From NCBI GenBank assembly GCA_023313575.1, contig JAJTTP010000001.1, positions 4,836,001 through 4,900,000 on the forward strand: 64,000 nucleotides of DNA, given 5' to 3'. The stretch is from Eutypella sp. D-1. Lineage: Eukaryota > Ascomycota > Sordariomycetes > Xylariales > Diatrypaceae. The notes beneath the pieces were generated by a model, which was given only the letters and a program-made list of their open reading frames with translations, had not been told where the DNA came from and did not search any database. Position numbers and translations under genes: made by a program. Of the stretch, positions 45,002-57,310 are shown piece by piece; positions within the stretch are counted from its first letter, which is position 1; the number at the start of each line of letters is the position of its first letter.

Positions 45002-46826
45002 TTAGGATGGCATCCCCTTGCGGATATTCTCATACTGGCTCGTGGGGTACTTGAGGTTATTCTGGGAGGTCTCAAGTTTTCCGAGCTTGGAGGCCATAGT
45101 CTTGATGAGGCTGCGGTCGTCCCGACGGTCACCGGACGCCTCCCAGAAAAACGCGCCGCCGAGCCCGCCGCCGCCGCCGCCGCCGCCGCGGTCGCGGATG
45201 TAGGCCGCCTTGTCGGTAGCGCTACGCACGTTGTCGTAGGAGATGAGCTCGCGGGAACCCGGGTCGTAGCTGTACGCGGCGTGGGCCTCGTCATCCCAGC
45301 GCTCGGAGGCCCCCGCGCGCGGCAGCACGCGGTAGTCCCAGACGCCGGCCTCCCAGTTGCCGTCGGCGCCGGCCGCCCACCCCACCCCCGAGAACGGCGT
45401 TCCGGGGCCCGAGGTCGACTCGAACGCGCGTCCGTACAGCGGCAGCCCCAGCAGGATCTTGTCCCCCCGGATCCCCTGCCCCAGGTAGTACCGCACCGCC
45501 GCGTCCGTGCTGAAGGGCGTCGACTTCGGGTTCTTGCTGCTCGCGAATATATTCGCCGCGTGCCCCGCCGCGTCGCTCCAGCTTCCCGCGTAGTCGTACG
45601 CCATCAAGTGCCTGTGGGCGGTTGCTGGTTAGTTGAGTCGCATAACGAGCCCGGCATTGACTTATTCGCGAGACCATGCAAAAATCTCGAGTAGGTACTG
45701 GCCCACACACAGGTATAGATAGACATCGGGATATTACGTAGTTACTCACCAGGTATCGACATACGGGTCCATGCCCTTAAGGTCCATGGTCTTGTAGTTG
45801 GCGGGGCCGGCGGCAGAAGCGACCGTAAGCAGAAAGTGGTAGGGCTTGCCGTCGGGGCCACGGATATCGTTGCGGTTCGCGAAGTCGTCGAGCGCGGCGC
45901 GGCACTCGCGCAGAAGCTGCACATAGGCGGCGGCCTCGGTCGCGTCGCGCGGGTACTCCCAGTCGACGTCAATACCATCAAGGCCCCAGTCGGCGAGCAA
46001 CGCGACGGCGGACCGCGCAAACTCGCGCCGCCCCGCCGCGGACCCCGCCGCCGGCATGAAGTTCGCGCTGTACGTCCACCCGCCCACCGACAGCAGCGTC
46101 TTCAGGCCCCGGTTCCGCTTCTTCTGGATGTACAGCTGCTTCACGATTCCGTACGCGTTCTTGCCCCCGCCATCGTTCCAGCTGTCCGTCGCGTAGTGCT
46201 TCTCTAGGTCCGCGTACGTGTCCGACGAGTACACCGTCCCCGTCTCCTTGTTCACGTTCACGAACGCATGCAGTACGTGCGTCAGCTGGTCTGCCGGCAG
46301 GTCCTGCGGCTGGTAGTTGCGCCCGTATATGCCCCTGGAGAATCCTGATCAGTAACGGGAGGATCATCAAGCACACGGGCATGTCTGCGTATGCACGTAT
46401 TAATTATCTGTTGGCTACTTACCAGTTCGTAAAGTATGCGATGTTCCTAAACCCCTTGCCTCCCGCGCTGTTCCCCCCTGTGGGGGAAGGTGACCCCGTA
46501 CTCCGTGAGGCCACGCTGGGGATACTGGAAGCACTAGAGATTTTGGTGGAGAGGCTCGTAGACGCTTTGGATGAAGTCGCACTGCTACTGGTGCTGCGGG
46601 TACTACTACTGGTGGTACTACTGCTTACTGTCGATGTGGGAGAGGTCAACGCCTTGATACAGATAGATGCTGCCTGGACCGAGGCCGGCGATGGCGCGTA
46701 TACTGTGGTAGACAAGTAGATGGTCGTCGTTGAGGCCGGTGGGCAAGCAACTTGTCCCCGCACCAGAGGCCCCGAGACCCCGAGCGCGAGGATGTACGCA
46801 AGAATCAGGGCTGATGGGTTTCGCAT
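45002..46826 (-). CDS. GH18 endochitinase with N-terminal Ser/Thr-rich stalk
   Basis: Three exons: 46826-46423, 46334-45750 and 45611-45002; 532 residues. Signal peptide MRNPSALILAYILALGVSG; then a ~80-residue Ser/Thr-rich stretch, probably O-mannosylated; then the GH18 barrel beginning FRNIAYFTNWGIYGRNYQPQ. The substrate-cleft motif is LLSVGGW (Ser217) and the active site DGIDVDWEYP has catalytic Glu261 with Asp257 and Asp259. YDNVRSATDKAAYI and GGAFFWEASGD close the barrel. Hydrolyses chitin beta-1,4 bonds; extracellular, in wall turnover or nutrition. No carbohydrate-binding module is visible. Placing the stalk before the catalytic domain is unusual for this class. Confidence 0.95.
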
Positions 46827-47935
46827 TTTGTAATAGACTCGCCTGCTAAAACACGACTGTCCGATGGCGTTATGAAGAGGCCGGGGTCGTAAACACTCCT
46901 ACTACGAGACTCCTCATCTCTTATACCACAGGCCCGCGACGTAGAAATCCGTCGGCTGGCAGCATTCCGGCCGAAGAATCGAGAACCTCTACCTACCTGG
47001 CACCCCCGCTATTAAGGAGATCGAGTTGCTTGTGCGGGCTCAGCCCGGTGTAGTCGTGAAGTCTAGAAGTCGGGTCTGCCGTGTGCGGGAATGAAATGTC
47101 TCATCCGTCCGTCGGCCGGGCTCCTTTCCGCATAGCAGTTACCGGCCGTAGTGCCCGGTTTGCCTGAAAGGTGTCCACTCCCCTTCCTGGGCAGGCTGCC
47201 TGGCGGTGGCTAAGAAGACGAGCGGTAGGCTCTATGCTCGGACGTGTGACCGATTCTTACTACCATGTGTATCGTTTCGCAGAACATCAATTATCGCCAG
47301 CCACCCCTTGGGAATGCACTTGGAGATTCTAGTAGCCTAAGGGCGCTTATGGGCAGTCCCTGGTCTCATCCCCATGAGTAAACCGAGCTTTATTGTTTAC
47401 AGTGAGAGAAGTGTTTATTCCTACATGAATGAACCTTCCCATTAGGTTTAACATGTAAATCTAATTATACGTGAGGGTGGTAGGAGTGACCGGCACCGGG
47501 CTTCACAAAGCGGTGGGTCACACAATTTACCTTTGAAACAAGCCTATTGCAACTGAATGTAACGTGATCTCCGAGAAAACTGGCCTTTACCTACATTGTT
47601 GAGGCTACACTGAGGGTAACCTGTAGTGGTAGACGGGAGGGAGTAGCTCGCACCATTTTCGCTTCATAGCGGAATCACACCGAGATAGTCTGATCAAGTG
47701 GGGAGAAAAGGGAAGGGAAAAATGTGTAACTGGTTAGCTAAGTCATTATTCCTTTCCGGGTGAGGTGTATACAGCTGTAGGATAAACCTCATTCATTCCT
47801 CGTTTATGGACGATATATATACATAGAGAGAAAGAAAAGGAAAAAAGTAGAAAGGGGGGGAAACCCTTTGAAAAAGGACCAAAGTTTTGCGAAAACAAAA
47901 AAAAAGGAAAGAAGCACTTGTTGTCAAGTGTGAAG
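46827..47935. other. Intergenic region between chitinase and tRNA-Trp
   Basis: About 1.1 kb, including the chitinase promoter. Nothing recognisable; short AT and purine-rich tracts. Confidence 0.45.
47897..47905 (-). terminator. RNA polymerase III terminator of tRNA-Trp
   Basis: Nine A on the plus strand (T-run on the transcribed sense), about 30 bases after the tRNA 3' end. Confidence 0.6.
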
Positions 47936-48021
47936 TGACCCCTGGGCGAATCGAACGCCCAATCTTCGGGAATTTCCAGTGGAAGCTGGAATCCGACGCG
48001 GTACCATTGCGCCAAGGAGCC
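47936..48021 (-). tRNA. tRNA-Trp (anticodon CCA) with 14-nt intron
   Basis: Read on the minus strand: acceptor GGCTCCT pairs with AGGGGTC, discriminator A. The T arm is GGGCG-TTCGATT-CGCCC. The D arm is GCGC-type with GGTA. The anticodon arm starts TCGGA with loop TTCCAG and intron CTTCCACTGGAAAT placed after position 37, in which TGGA can pair with the anticodon TCCA, as in many pre-tRNA-Trp. Removing it gives 72 bases. One stem position (31-39, A-C) is a mismatch in my fold, so the exact intron edges could shift by a base. Confidence 0.85.
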
Positions 48022-50019
48022 GGCCGTCTGCCTCGAAGAGACTGATTGCTGGATGTGTTGGTTTTCGATTATAGTTCTCTAAGTATGCGAGACTTTTTTT
48101 TGGTATGTAGTAAGCAAACGAGCGGGCGGCCCGGGGGATAACCGGAGGGGGAAAACTCTGGGGGAATCGTTCCGAACTACCCATTATGAATAAGATGGGG
48201 CTAACTAAGTCCGTCGGGTTTAGTCAATCTTTATCACTTTATCACAATATCCGTACTTTTCATAGTTTTCCCATTTCTGCTTTCTCATAAAGTTACTGGC
48301 TGCTAAGCCGAATTGTATGTAACGTCTCGTCTCGGATAGGCGCGGGTAAAGAAGGAAAGGACAAGATTACAAGGATGGGGTCGTGACACAAAGTTCTTGT
48401 GGGCTACCGGCACCCAATAGGAGGTTGGTATACGCCTAGGCCAGATGCGACATCAAAGTCATTACACTACTACATACCCACATACTTACATAAGCATATA
48501 GTATGATGTGTACTGTCAAACTGTGTAGGAACAAACCAAAACACCTCCAGGGCTGGGCATCAATCAAGTTAGCGTCGCATTCGATCTACATGTACACATA
48601 GTACAAGCGACTTCTTGTCTTTCTAGAAGTCTTTTGGGGGTTCTAGAAGATCGAACTTATCCAGGCATCTTATCTAGACAACCTCCCGGACTTCAAGCCG
48701 GGCAACTGGGGAACTTCTTCTCCTTGGATAAGGTCAAAGGCGTGACCACCACCCGACTGGGTTGTCCGCGTCATCAAAAACGAAATCATATACCTAACCT
48801 TCCAAGGTTTGATGCATCCGTATGCATGATACAATCACAAAATGCAGGTGGAGGGGACGTGGCGTCGAATCTGCGGATGCAAGTGACTCGTCAGGCCCGC
48901 GATGGCGGGAATCTTGGTAATATTCCCAAATAAGCATATCCCTCGCTCCCTCCCTTCTCAGGCCACGAGGTCGTACGCATTTGCATCCCACAATATCATG
49001 ATATTCGTTGAGCCCGGCGTTGAGTAAGAACTATTCAACATTCACTTCATACAAACGTGGAATGCAGGCTGCAGACGATGCGAGCCAGTGTGGCGCTCAT
49101 ATGCAGAGCACACAAATCTATCTACCCTAGGGATGGACAAGCCACCAACAGCAGACCTCGAAGTCGCACATCAACATAGGCATCCTATGGCATCGTAGGT
49201 AGTCCATCAAATGCTGGCTGACTAGCCAGGTATTTTGCCTCCCTTATGGACGGTACGTTTCGGACCGCCTTGCTTTATTCGGCGTTCGAGATTATAAGGA
49301 CGGCGGCCCCCTCGGCTAGACGCTCAGACATTTTTGTTCTTGTAATTTCTCGGGCCAGCCAGCCAGGGAGCCAGCCGGCCAGGCTATGAGGGGACCCGGT
49401 GGATCACGCCCTAGGCGTAAAGGCCGTTCTCGCCTATCGATTTGATTATCGTATCGTATAAATAAAGTGGCCAGTGTTTCGCGATCCGTACGTACGTAGG
49501 AGAGAGGCCGGGGGTGTCAAGTTCCCAAGGGGAAAAAAAAGAAATGTTGTTACCTGCACACACAAAACATGCACAAACACACCCTCACACACTAGCGAGT
49601 AGAGATTTCTAATACAGAACATCCGGCCGTCCCGATGTCCTAGGCTTACATATACACCCTGCGACGTTTCATATATCAACCAGCGCATGAGCCCGATTGG
49701 GTTCAGTGCAGGAGTTCCAAACTTATACAAGGTATCAATCATAAGTGCAGAGCCACAGTATACCGCCACCGCTTATCTCGAAGTCTGCCGTCGGTTTAAT
49801 CCGGTGAGTTAACCTTTACACGTTCGATGACGATAAGTCCTTCGAAAAAATCAAGGATGTTTTCTGTGTTGTGCAATGTATACCCCTGTCTTAATACTCA
49901 TTTGCACTGAGACATGACGTACCCAACCAGTCACTTACCGCCTCCCAAGCTAGAACACAAAATCACTTAAGAAAGAAAGGGGGACACATACGTGCGTGTC
50001 GGACTGCCCTCCAGCCACC
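48022..50019. other. Long gene-poor region between tRNA-Trp and Nudix gene
   Basis: About 2 kb with no gene supported. Scattered short frames (48634-48933, 49446-49769) lack domains. Contains repeated GCCAGCCAGCC near 49353-49383. Confidence 0.45.
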
Positions 50020-50634
50020 ATGATCGCCTCGGAGTACGAGACGGAACTATACACGTCGGAGACGTACGCGGAGGGCGCGGGCACGGTGCTCTTCCGGCTG
50101 GCGACGCGTGAGGTCTGCGTGCTCCGCTCCCGGGGGCGCGACGAGCGCGTGCTGCCCCGCGGACGGCGGAGAGTCGGCGAGGCGCCGGGCGATGCGGCGG
50201 TCCGCGAGACCGCCGATGAGACGGGCTTCTCGTGCCGCCTGTTACCCGTCAACATGGTGTCCTGGGCGCTGCCGCCGGGCGGTGATCCCGAGCCCGAGCA
50301 GGAGACCGAGATCGAGACCGAGATAGACGAGCCCCGCATTCACAAGGGCGTCTGTGAGCCCATCGGGCTACAGCTCCGGCGCGAGGACGACGTCGTCGAG
50401 CTGGTCTGGTGGTTCGTGGCAGCCGTCAACGAGGGCGAGCCCCGGAGCCGCCGCCACGAGGAGAGGGAGAGGGAGAGGCCCGGCGTGGGTTTCCTAAGCT
50501 ACGAGGACGCCCTCGCGACACTAACGTCCGCGGATGACCGCGCTCTCGTCGAGAAAGCCATCGCTGTCGTTAACGCCACACAGGTCTCGCAGAAGTCGCG
50601 CGCCGCCACGATCTGTTTCGGCCAACCTAAGTAA
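50020..50634 (+). CDS. Nudix hydrolase
   Basis: Single exon, 204 residues; the ATG sits in CCACCATGA, a good Kozak-type context. The Nudix box starts at about residue 50 and reads GRRRVGEAPGDAAVRETADETGF: G-x5-E-x7-R-E then DE-x-G, with Asp replacing the first Glu of the E-E pair, a conservative change. Flanking VLRSRGRDERVLPRG and the VWWFVAAVNEGEP strand fit the fold. The arrangement resembles diphosphoinositol polyphosphate/diadenosine phosphohydrolases, which remove beta-phosphates from dinucleotide or inositol substrates; the substrate here cannot be told. Low-complexity acidic inserts (PEPEQETEIETEID) and basic patches are present. Confidence 0.82.
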   Translation: MIASEYETELYTSETYAEGAGTVLFRLATREVCVLRSRGRDERVLPRGRRRVGEAPGDAAVRETADETGFSCRLLPVNMVSWALPPGGDPEPEQETEIETEIDEPRIHKGVCEPIGLQLRREDDVVELVWWFVAAVNEGEPRSRRHEERERERPGVGFLSYEDALATLTSADDRALVEKAIAVVNATQVSQKSRAATICFGQPK

Positions 50635-51865
50635 GAGCTTTCGGGAAAAGCAAACGCTTGACGATTTGGTATGGAAACGACTTGGGGTAATTTCGTTGCT
50701 GGCCCAGAGGGACGGCTGGTTGTTATGTTTATTATGTAGATTTGGCGTCTGATGATATCATCAGGGATAGATTGTTATACGGGGCATCTGGGATCATGTG
50801 AGCATATAGACCTAGAGATATCACGAAACATCACACATCACTTCGCAATGGGCTGATACACGGAAATGCGCTTACCCCTTAAGTTTTCCCTGGGGATAAA
50901 AGGATTTGTGATAGGCGAGCAACATGAACAAACCTGCCTGACGCTACTCCCAAGGCCTGCCGTTTCCGGCTAAGAACCCGAGTATCATATACAACTAGAC
51001 TTCCAGTTGTGCGAAAAGCCCCTCGGCTGCGTGCTGAAGTATATAGCATCTCTATCGATTCCCATTTTATCTTGGTCATTTGGACCGCATACTACAGCAG
51101 CACGCAGCGAAGTTCCACATGTATCGGTCAGCTATTCGGTGTATAGGCGTGAGATTTTGGCGTTGGGATGACAACCTTAGTAAAACATATCGACTGATAA
51201 AAACAATCATCATATAGAAGTATAATGCACAAGTCACGTACATATTCATAAAGGCAGGACGGAAGCTTTGGTATAACACTGATTTCTCCCACCGATGCCA
51301 AGGTTGAAAGTGCTGACGAGTGCATGGTACCACTGTAGGAAGCACAGTAACAATTACTGCGTGTTGCAGGAGTGATCTTGACTGGTTGACTGGCTGTTGT
51401 GTTTTACACGGCTGGTTGACTGGTACTCGTCGTCTGCCTGCGGGGAACCTTGACCAGGGCCCATGCTAACACCACTCTCTCTAACAATCGAATTCCGTTT
51501 CAACTCCCTTTCCGAGGTGATGCAACCCAGTAACGATTCACATAGGCAGACCCAATAGGCATATTGCGATACGAATGAAGATAGACAATTGAACTGACTT
51601 TTTAAGCAACAATTTAACAGCCCGGGCACCTCCGAGGCGGCCTGGAAGGAGGGGCTGTGTACGTCGGAGGCCCTCCATTTGCTCATTTGGCTTGCTGCTT
51701 TCTTTTCCCAGTCAGGCCAGGCTGATCTTACTTTCCGACGGAGTCTACCAAATGTAAAGACCGGAGAACATCTAGTAAAGGCCATTCATTATACAAATAT
51801 CAAATATACCAAGTTCATCTATTATAATAGCATCCCCAGCAGCCAGCCAGCTTTAAGACTTAGTG
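50635..51865. other. Intergenic region, no supported gene
   Basis: About 1.2 kb. The minus-strand frame 51354-51785 (143 codons) is Ser-rich without domains and lies in the upstream region of the next gene. A repeated GGTTGACTGG at 51382-51425 is the only local repeat seen. Confidence 0.45.
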
Positions 51866-54305
51866 ATGGCGGGAGGCTCAGGACAAGGCCCGCGTCCGAG
51901 CAGTTTGCATTCCGAAACCCGGGACCGGCATGGCTCCCCACCGCCGCCTTACTCGCCCTGGCCCGTCCAGCAACAGAAACAGCCCCCTTCACGACCCCCG
52001 GCTTATCACTCCGGGACTTCACGGGTCGACGAGCGGACTTCACTCCTGCCCCCAGTCCAACACAGCCGTGAACGTGTGACTATCAGGAGAGAGACCTTTA
52101 CCTTGACGTGGCAGAGATGGACGGCCAGCGGTCGCCGGGGATATCAAAAGACCAGGCATCACTCCTACGCCTGCGCGAAGCCGTGCATGGCACTACTAGC
52201 CTTGCTAACGACGCTACTTCTCACCGGGGTCGTGCTCTTCGCCGTGGCTTTCTGTCTGAAAACCCTCTGGCAATGGGGCATGAGCATCTGGCCGAAACCC
52301 GCACCGATCCCGACGTACGCCGTCGCTATCATCGGTATGTCTGCCTTTTTTTTTCTTCATCTGCCGCCCTTCCAGCCTTATACCTATCCGACGATGCAAT
52401 GTCTAACTAGCCTATTTTACACCCCAGGTGCCGGTCCCGCCGGCATATCAGCGGCGCAGCACCTGCGGGCCGCGGCGTCCGGCGGCGGCATGCACCTCAA
52501 CATCACCGTGTTCGAGGCATCGCCCTCGGTCGGCGGGAAGTTGGCGCTCTTCTCCGAAACCGAAACCGGGGATCCCCTCGTGTACCCCTGGAACGACAGC
52601 CGGCTGGACCCGCTGTCCGCTGAGGACGTCGCGGGTCCCGCGCTGATGTGGAATAACCGGCTGTTCGCCCGGGCATCGGAGGAAGTCCTCGAGGACGCTG
52701 TCGAGTTCTTTGAGCTCCCGTCCCAGGAAGTCGGGTAGTAAGTCTATCTGATCCCATGCCCTCCCGCACGAAAACCGCTCTCGAGTCGTCCATGCCCTTT
52801 GTCCACACCACCATTTCCGTCCATTCCGTGGCCGGGGGACAGACAGGCGGTGGGGGCCTTGGTTCAAATAATCCGTTGCACACCGAGCTAACAAAGACAA
52901 ACCCAGCTACCCAACAAACAGACGCACGACGCGCCCCTACAAGGCAACCCCGACCCTGTCATGGCTAGGCCAGATCTGGCACTACGGCGCGTCGGTCTGG
53001 CGCGCAGGCGCACTCATAAGCTCCGCGGACGACCTCCGACGCAAACATATCCCAGCCGTAGCATCGAAGAAACCGCATCAACTACCGCGGACCATCCCGG
53101 ACCTCTTGGACCGCCTCGGCGCCGACGCCACGCGGCTCGCGCGCGAATGGGCCGCTGACTCCCTGCGCGCCCGCGGCGTCGGCGACCCGTACGCGCATGA
53201 GGTCTTTGGGCCGCAGGCGCGGTCGCGCGGGGGTGGTGGCTGGGGCACGGGCATGGGATTGGGGGTTACGGGCCTCGCGATGGCGTTGGCTGCGGCGCAG
53301 GAGGATGGGGCGTGCGGGCGCGCGGTCGCGAGGCCGGACCACGATTTCCTCTCCAGACTCACGGCGATAGCGGACTCACTTCCAGGCGTCGATGTGCGCG
53401 TGCGCTCTAGGGTTGTCGGAGTCGAACGGGAGCGGTACGGGGACGAAGATCGCGACGACGACGACGACGACGGTGATGGGAGCGGAGCCGGTAAGAGGGA
53501 TACATGGGCACTGCAGCTCGAGGATACCACTACTAGCCTTGGACGGCGGCGCGGCCGCGATGTCGGGAGCGAGGCCGAGCTGTTCGACTTCGTTATCATG
53601 GCGGCGCCGGGACTCGAGGGGACGGTGTACCAGCAGCGCGTCCGCGCCTCCAATTCCACCTCGGAGTCAACGTCCGATAAAGACAACATCGAGGCCGAAG
53701 ACGCCGTCGACTTCGCCAGCGCGCATTTGACGTTCGTCACGCGGACCTCGCGGCTGGCGGACCCGGTTCCCGGGGCGGAAGGAGATGGCGACGAGGCATC
53801 GCTCCCGCCGCAGTTCTTATTCATCGACAATGACAACGACGCGCGGGGAGTCCGCGGCGTAGAGTACGTACGGGACGTCGTCCGGTATGCCGACGGCGAC
53901 GCGACCGGTCGCATCGAGCACCTGTACCGCTACATCACGGACGAGGACATTTCGGGGCTGCTGGCGACGGATCCGGCCGTCACGTGGATGTATCATCATC
54001 GGGCGAGTGCAGCTGGGATTTCTTTTCTTGTCTTACTTTCCCTCTTTGTTCGATCCCCTTCTCGTTGTACAGCAGATCCCAGTGTGCTGACGAAATGATA
54101 ACCTACCTACCTGGCGAGCATCGAGCAGCTCGACCACGCATTCCCCCTACCCTACCCACGAACGACGTATCCGCCGTTCGAGGTCGGCGACGGGTTGTGG
54201 ACGACGGGCGCGATCCACAGTATCGGGAGCACAGTCGACCTGAGCTGGTTGGCTGGCCGGATCGTGGCCCAGAGGGTCGTCGAGTCCGCAAGGGGTCGTC
54301 GGTGA
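51866..54305 (+). CDS. Prenylcysteine lyase-like flavoprotein with N-terminal membrane anchor
   Basis: Exons 51866-52334, 52428-52737, 52907 to about 54003, and about 54119-54305. The second junction (GTAAGT...CCAG) restores YYPTNRR. The first intron is 93 nt, in frame and stop-free. The last intron is unresolved: no clear GT donor is in phase, and a GC donor after CATCGG near 54004 is possible. An N-terminal disordered segment is followed by a TM helix (CMALLALLTTLLLTGVVLF). The FAD site is AIIGAGPAGISAAQHL. Middle motifs include GYYPTN-region aromatic residues and GTGMGLGVTGLA. The end, GLWTTGAIHSIGSTVDLSWLAGRIVAQRV, is typical of the prenylcysteine lyase domain. The family oxidatively releases cysteine from prenylcysteine; localisation to endomembrane is inferred from the anchor. 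Confidence 0.82.
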
Positions 54306-54805
54306 GAGGGCCGGTTGAGGCAAAATGGCATGTATGAGCTCATGCAGTAGGCTAGTTGCGTAGTCAGGGTTCAGAGGCGTTGTTTCAGCGTTGCTTGTTA
54401 TGCGGCGTGAAACGGGGATTACTCCCTATCTATCATGTCTTGTGTTTTCCTACCTCTGGATTATTGAGCTTGCCACATTGCAGGCATCTCTCGAGAGGAG
54501 TAGTAATGTTTTGGGTGTTAGGAATTGCTTAGGTAGCAGCATGTATTATGGATCCAACAAAGGGGATTGGACCAAGAGCTAGGTTCATTAAGATAAACAG
54601 CACAGGCATACATTTTTGACACCCCGGATCACAGAACACCATCAGCCTTAGCCCGCGCCCGTCCAAATCTATCTTCGACCTTTTCCTCATTTCTAAATGC
54701 CTCCCAAATCGTACACCCAACAGCTGCTCAACCAGCCTAACCGCCTCAAAGTAGAAGATAATTATAATTATCATTATCCGGACTTCCCAGAAGATCCGGC
54801 TTTTC
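54306..54805. other. Intergenic region between convergent genes
   Basis: 0.5 kb between the 3' ends of the prenylcysteine-lyase-like gene and Pmt4. Contains ATAATTATAATTAT near 54757-54772. No gene seen. Confidence 0.5.
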
Positions 54806-57310
54806 TTACTTGGCGAAGTGGAGGTCGTAACCAAGCCACTTGCGTCGCAGCACCTGGTCAACGCTGAGGCCGGGGTAGCCGTACGTGAGGGGCAGGAAGA
54901 AGTACCAGCCGGCGGCGGCTACCACGAGAATGACACCACAGGCGATCCACGCCGGGATCATGCTCTGGCCTGCGAACCTTTCACGAGCAGAGATGTGTCG
55001 TCGGGGTCCGGCTCTCTGCTTCTTTCCAGAAGCGACCTCCTGGTAGCTTGGCTCCTCGGCAGAGGGTTCGGCGTTGAAAACAAACTCCACTAGAGAGCCA
55101 ACAACAAGGGTTGACGCGAGATGAGCTGGAAGGTAATGGTGCAAGAAGAGCTGGCGTCCCATGGTAAAGAAGGGAAGGTAGTGTGTGCCCCACGCCAGGA
55201 AGAAGAATCCCGTCGAGTTGTAGAGGCGTGACCGGGTTCCTAGGTCGCAAATTAGTATCAACAAGGGAAAGAAAGAGGGTAGTTCAGTTACTCACGGTGG
55301 TCCAGAGCATCGATGCCGCGGCGAAGGGAGACTTGGTCGGCAAGGATGATACCAGCATAGACGGCCAGCAGACTGCTCGCAAGCCACCAACCAATAGGGT
55401 TTCCCAGAAAGTAGATTTGTTGGCGTGTATCGGCCTGGGTCCAGAAACTCACGCCCCTGAGCAGGAATGGCCACTGGTAGGGCTGGCTGGAGTACGGATG
55501 ACTACTAGTCAACTGACTGTTGTGCCAGAACATTGCGCGCTGCAGCTCGAACCATTTCTTCAGGAAGGGCATAGACTTGACTTTACGCTCCTCCCTTTCG
55601 CGACGCGGTGAGTCGGCAGGAACCGAGGGGACATCCTCAACAAGCCACACGTTCGAGCTGGGTCCGATTTGCTTATTTCCGTTGATCTCCTGCTGTTTGT
55701 GTCCCCATTCAGGAAGGGGCTTGGTGTGAGTCCACATAGCAACTTTGCTGGGGTAGTGGATAAGCTTGAAATGGCTCGAGATACTCTTGAATTCCTGGTT
55801 CTTCTTCCCATGCTCAATGCGAACCTCAAAAAGAGTGTCATTGGCACGGGTGCCATAGGCATCCTCGAGGCTGCAGGTCGTAAATTCTTGGTTCGTAGGG
55901 TAATAGGGAGAAGCGACGTCATGGGACATCAAAACTGTATCCGTGACGATGTGTCGAAGCCTGACGAGCTCATTGTTCTTGACATGGTGGCCCATCTGGT
56001 GATCGTTATTGGCGGGGATAATCTGCCAGTAGTTGTTCGTGTCGTTGTACGGATAACCAGTCACCTGCTGGCCCTGGCTGGAAACGCGGCCATCGTCGTA
56101 TCGCAGTGGGTACTTGGCATCATGGCTGTGTAGAAATGCCTTGGTCTCCTTGTGTCGAATGGTGATAGAGTCGTAGTAGTCGATGTTGATAGAGTTCGCA
56201 AGCATGGCATTGTCGGACAAGGTCTCCTGGAACTCCGGTGTCATGAAGTCATCACCAGGGCCGGACCGCGTCAAAATACTGAAGTGAACCTGGAACCAGA
56301 ACAGATAAAAGAGAAAGGGAAGGATGATAAGACCCACGGCACGCGCCGCAAAATGATAGGCGAATTGCGTAAGGTTCAGAGCGCCACCAGGACGGTTGAT
56401 GTTGAGAAGATCCCACAGGTCGATGATAACAGCGGAACCGATAGTGACGAAGGCGAAGAGGCCGACATACTTGACGGACATATCGCAAGACAATGCGAAA
56501 CCAGTCAGGATCAGCCACTTCCACCACTTACGACTAAAGGGTTCGTGGCGCAATTTGTAGAACTTGATATAACACAAGAGACTGCATGCCATGGCGAAGA
56601 TCAAGGTGGCGTCGAGAAGAATCAAGCGTGTCTGACCAATGTGAGCGTTGTCAAGGAGCACCAGGCCGGCCGCGACAACGCACGCTGGAACACTATAGGC
56701 GGATTCCCACATGATCAAGAAGACGACGGATACAGTCAAAGCACCCAACAAAGCGGGCAGGGCGCGGAAAGCAACGTAAGGGACATGGTTTGCGATGTAC
56801 GAGTCACCGATATTCTCGAAGTGGAAGTGGCCATCATAACCGACGAGCCATCCGGTAAAGGCGAAAAGGAGCTTTCCCAGGGGTGGGTGGACGTCGAAGA
56901 AGTAGGTTCTCTCGAGGTAGAAGGATGCGAACTAGAATAAAACGGCATGGGGTTAACTTTTTTTTTTCCTTTTCTTTTTTCATCTTCTCTTGACCTTTCT
57001 TGACGTTGGGTTTACAGAGAGACTCGGACCTGAACTCAGGACAGAATTCGACTAGACTTACTTTACCAAAGTGGACTTCGTCGAAAACCACCTCGTTAGG
57101 ATGGCTGATCCCCCAGAACCTAGAGGCAAAGGCCAAGATGGTAATTATGGTGAAGGCGATCTTATAATCCCACTCGGAGCCGGTGCCTTTCGCTTTGGCT
57201 TTCACCTTGGAGACCTTCTCAACAACAGTGTCGACGGGTTCGTCATTCTTCTTTTTCGAGGAGCCACCAGGGACATTCCGCTGGCGTAAACTCCCCTGCG
57301 GAGAGGTCAT
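54806..57310 (-). CDS. PMT4: Dolichyl-phosphate-mannose-protein mannosyltransferase Pmt4
   Basis: Three exons: 57310-57062, 56931-55296 and 55239-54806; 772 residues. The first luminal loop holds NEVVFDEVHFGK with the catalytic Asp77-Glu78 pair, then DVHPPLGKLL and HFHFENIGDSY. ALPALLGALTVSVVFLIMWES and DNAHIGQTRLILLDATLIF follow, both Pmt4-typical. The three MIR repeats occupy residues ~310-520 (LHSHDAKYPLRYDDGRVSSQ, then VRLRHIVTDTVLMSHD, then VRIEHGKKNQEFKSIS). The C-terminal TM block ends with MGRQLFLHHYLPA. Transfers mannose from dolichol-phosphate to Ser/Thr of secretory proteins in the ER; Pmt4 favours membrane-anchored and Ser/Thr-rich stalk proteins. The subfamily call rests on IGDSY, LTRSGPGDDFMTP and other features. 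Confidence 0.96.

Noticed and set aside
51354..51785. Minus-strand frame of 143 codons upstream of the prenylcysteine-lyase-like gene
   Set aside because: Ser-rich, no domains, overlaps short GGTTGACTGG repeats; likely random.
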